From NCBI GenBank assembly GCA_021801945.1, contig JAKABE010000158.1, forward strand, positions 1-7,322: a DNA stretch of 7,322 nt, given 5' to 3'. Made by a program: the position numbers and the translations under genes. How positions within the stretch are numbered: position 1 is the stretch's first letter; each line of letters opens with the position of its first letter. This stretch comes from Acidobacteriota bacterium (GTDB taxonomy: Bacteria; Acidobacteriota; Terriglobia; Terriglobales; Acidobacteriaceae). The notes under the pieces are model-generated. The model had not been told where the DNA came from, ran no database searches, and saw only the letters and a program-made list of their open reading frames with translations. Positions 6,135-7,322 of this stretch are shown here, piece by piece.

Positions 6135-7322
6135 GCTGTCTTCTCCTGTAGCACCTTGCTGGTTGCGGGAGATGGCTCGCGGAGCAGCGCTGTTGCGTCG
6201 ACGAGCCAGTCAAACGATGCAACGAGCATGAGGATTCCAGAAACGAGGCGGAGGAAATAAAGAACGTTGCGCTCCACGCCGGGAATGATGGTGAAAGCGG
6301 GATCGAAACCCTCGCGCCAGCCGGCTATGGTCATCAGCACAACATAGGCCACCACGCTGCCATGCCAGAGCCAAAAGGAGCGCGCGCGATTGAGGATCCA
6401 GCCGCCTTCCCCGAGCAGTTGCACCGTGACGAAGATGATGAAAGATGAGGTGAAGCCGGCCATGGCGACAAAGGAGTGGCCAACAAGACCGTCCGTGAAT
6501 TTGAAGTGATCGAGAACAGGTGGTAGAAAGAAGATCCATCCGGTGATGAGCAAAGCAGACCACCAGCCGAGGAAGGCCAATCGCCAGCGGCGCGTGTTCT
6601 CGTTCCATTGGAATGCGCCGTAGTAGGCGGGCGTCAGCGGCAGCCAGATGAGAATGCTGGCAAGACTCAGGTATTGCGATGGAAGATGATTGCTGACGTC
6701 GGCGCGGCCCATGAACGCACAGAGGATGGATTCGGCAAACAGGACGAGCCAACTGACGGCGAAGATGCGCCTGTGGCCCTCTTTGCGGCGCGCGATGCCG
6801 AAGGGAAGCGTCAGCAAAATGACGACGATGGCCAGCGACGATTCCAACTGGCTTTCGCCCGTAGGCCCACCTGTTGCAGGGTTCACAGGCGGATAGATGT
6901 TGGGGCTGGAGGCGATGTAAAGGATAAAGGGTACCGCGAGTAGAACCGCGAGACCGGCAATTTTGCCCAGGCGCGATGCGGCGTTTTGTGAACGGCGCCA
7001 CCCATTCACCAGAGCGGTGAGAAGAAACAGCCAGAGGGTGATGAGCGCGGTGGGAAAGAGAACGCGCGCGTAGCCGCTCCAGTCGAGAAAGAGCTTGCCG
7101 CTGGAGTGGCCGGAGAGCCAGGAGAGCGCGCCCACCACAAGCGCGGCGGACCAGATCCAGAGGACGGGGCGACACCACTTTGCCAGCGGGCCGTGATCGG
7201 CGCCGTAGACATGGAAGAGGAATCCAACCATGGGGAGGCTGGTCCAGCCGTAAAGTTCGAGATTCATGTGGACCATCATCCAGCGGCCATAGGTCCACTC
7301 GCCCAGCCGCCTGTCTACAGCC
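6131..7322 (-). CDS. CcoN-like (cbb3 oxidase subunit I-like) protein lacking CuB ligands; N-terminus off window
   Basis: 396 residues are visible, numbered from the first full codon at the right edge; the frame is open to the edge, so the ATG at 7279 is not the true start. About ten or eleven transmembrane helices are seen. Three regions match subunit I of cbb3 haem-copper oxidases: GRWMMVHMN (12-20), like the helix II segment with the low-spin haem ligand (H18 here); ASILIWLPLTPAYYGAF (221-237), like helix VIII; and FTDGLVGHSFVAMAG (275-289), like the helix X segment that carries two haem ligands. H282 keeps the first ligand, but the second is F284. The usual GPHH pair of CuB ligands is GRAD (205-208) here, and no His is found where the helix VI CuB ligand should be. 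It is therefore probably not an oxygen reductase, though it may hold haem. The stop overlaps the next start. Alternative: a distant nitric-oxide-reductase-like paralogue. Confidence 0.8.
   Translation of the reverse strand, partial: AVDRRLGEWTYGRWMMVHMNLELYGWTSLPMVGFLFHVYGADHGPLAKWCRPVLWIWSAALVVGALSWLSGHSSGKLFLDWSGYARVLFPTALITLWLFLLTALVNGWRRSQNAASRLGKIAGLAVLLAVPFILYIASSPNIYPPVNPATGGPTGESQLESSLAIVVILLTLPFGIARRKEGHRRIFAVSWLVLFAESILCAFMGRADVSNHLPSQYLSLASILIWLPLTPAYYGAFQWNENTRRWRLAFLGWWSALLITGWIFFLPPVLDHFKFTDGLVGHSFVAMAGFTSSFIIFVTVQLLGEGGWILNRARSFWLWHGSVVAYVVLMTIAGWREGFDPAFTIIPGVERNVLYFLRLVSGILMLVASFDWLVDATALLREPSPATSKVLQEKTA
6143..6147 (-). promoter_or_regulatory. Ribosome binding site for a TTG start
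   Basis: AGGAG on the minus strand, 8 nt before the TTG at 6134 and inside the end of the CcoN-like gene. It is the main support for choosing the rare TTG start of the four-helix protein. Confidence 0.65.

Noticed and set aside
6131..7322. A functional cbb3 terminal oxidase subunit I
   Set aside because: The CuB histidines and one haem-ligand histidine are not found, although the scaffold matches.

Overview
GC-rich bacterial DNA, all of whose recognisable genes lie on the minus strand. It reads from right to left as a compact respiratory/redox gene cluster, a 528-bp gap, and a large secreted glycoside hydrolase. The mix of a periplasmic YceI protein, CcoN/CcoO-like cytochromes and a secreted family-95-like glycosidase with a LamG insert would suit a soil-type Gram-negative bacterium such as an Acidobacteriota or Verrucomicrobiota member. 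That taxonomic guess is inference; no marker gene is present.

Right part (7322 to 3234, minus strand). Four genes follow each other with almost no space: (i) a CcoN-like membrane protein whose start lies beyond the right edge; (ii) a 136-residue four-helix membrane protein starting at a TTG that overlaps the previous stop by 4 nt; (iii) a 640-residue protein that overlaps gene ii by 14 nt and joins a 12-helix MFS-type permease, an extra helix, a CcoO-like mono-heme domain and a second mono-heme cytochrome c domain; (iv) a secreted YceI protein starting 2 nt after the stop of gene iii. This looks like one translationally coupled operon. The CcoN-like protein aligns well with cbb3 oxidase subunit I in my reading, but lacks the CuB histidines and one of the three haem-ligand histidines, so it is unlikely to reduce oxygen. 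The inferred product is a membrane redox complex built from cbb3-oxidase parts joined to a transporter and a polyisoprenoid/quinone-binding periplasmic partner. I know of no description of this arrangement; its function is open.

Middle (3233 to 2706). I see no convincing gene. A nested inverted repeat at 3083-3230 starts just downstream of the yceI stop, and two mutually exclusive hairpins lie just upstream of the glycosidase ribosome binding site.

Left part (2705 to 1). This is the first 901 codons of a secreted GH95-like (alpha/alpha)6 glycoside hydrolase with a LamG-like domain inserted between its N-terminal beta domain and the catalytic barrel; the C-terminus lies beyond the left edge. 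Its predicted catalytic positions differ from canonical GH95 alpha-L-fucosidases, so its substrate is uncertain.
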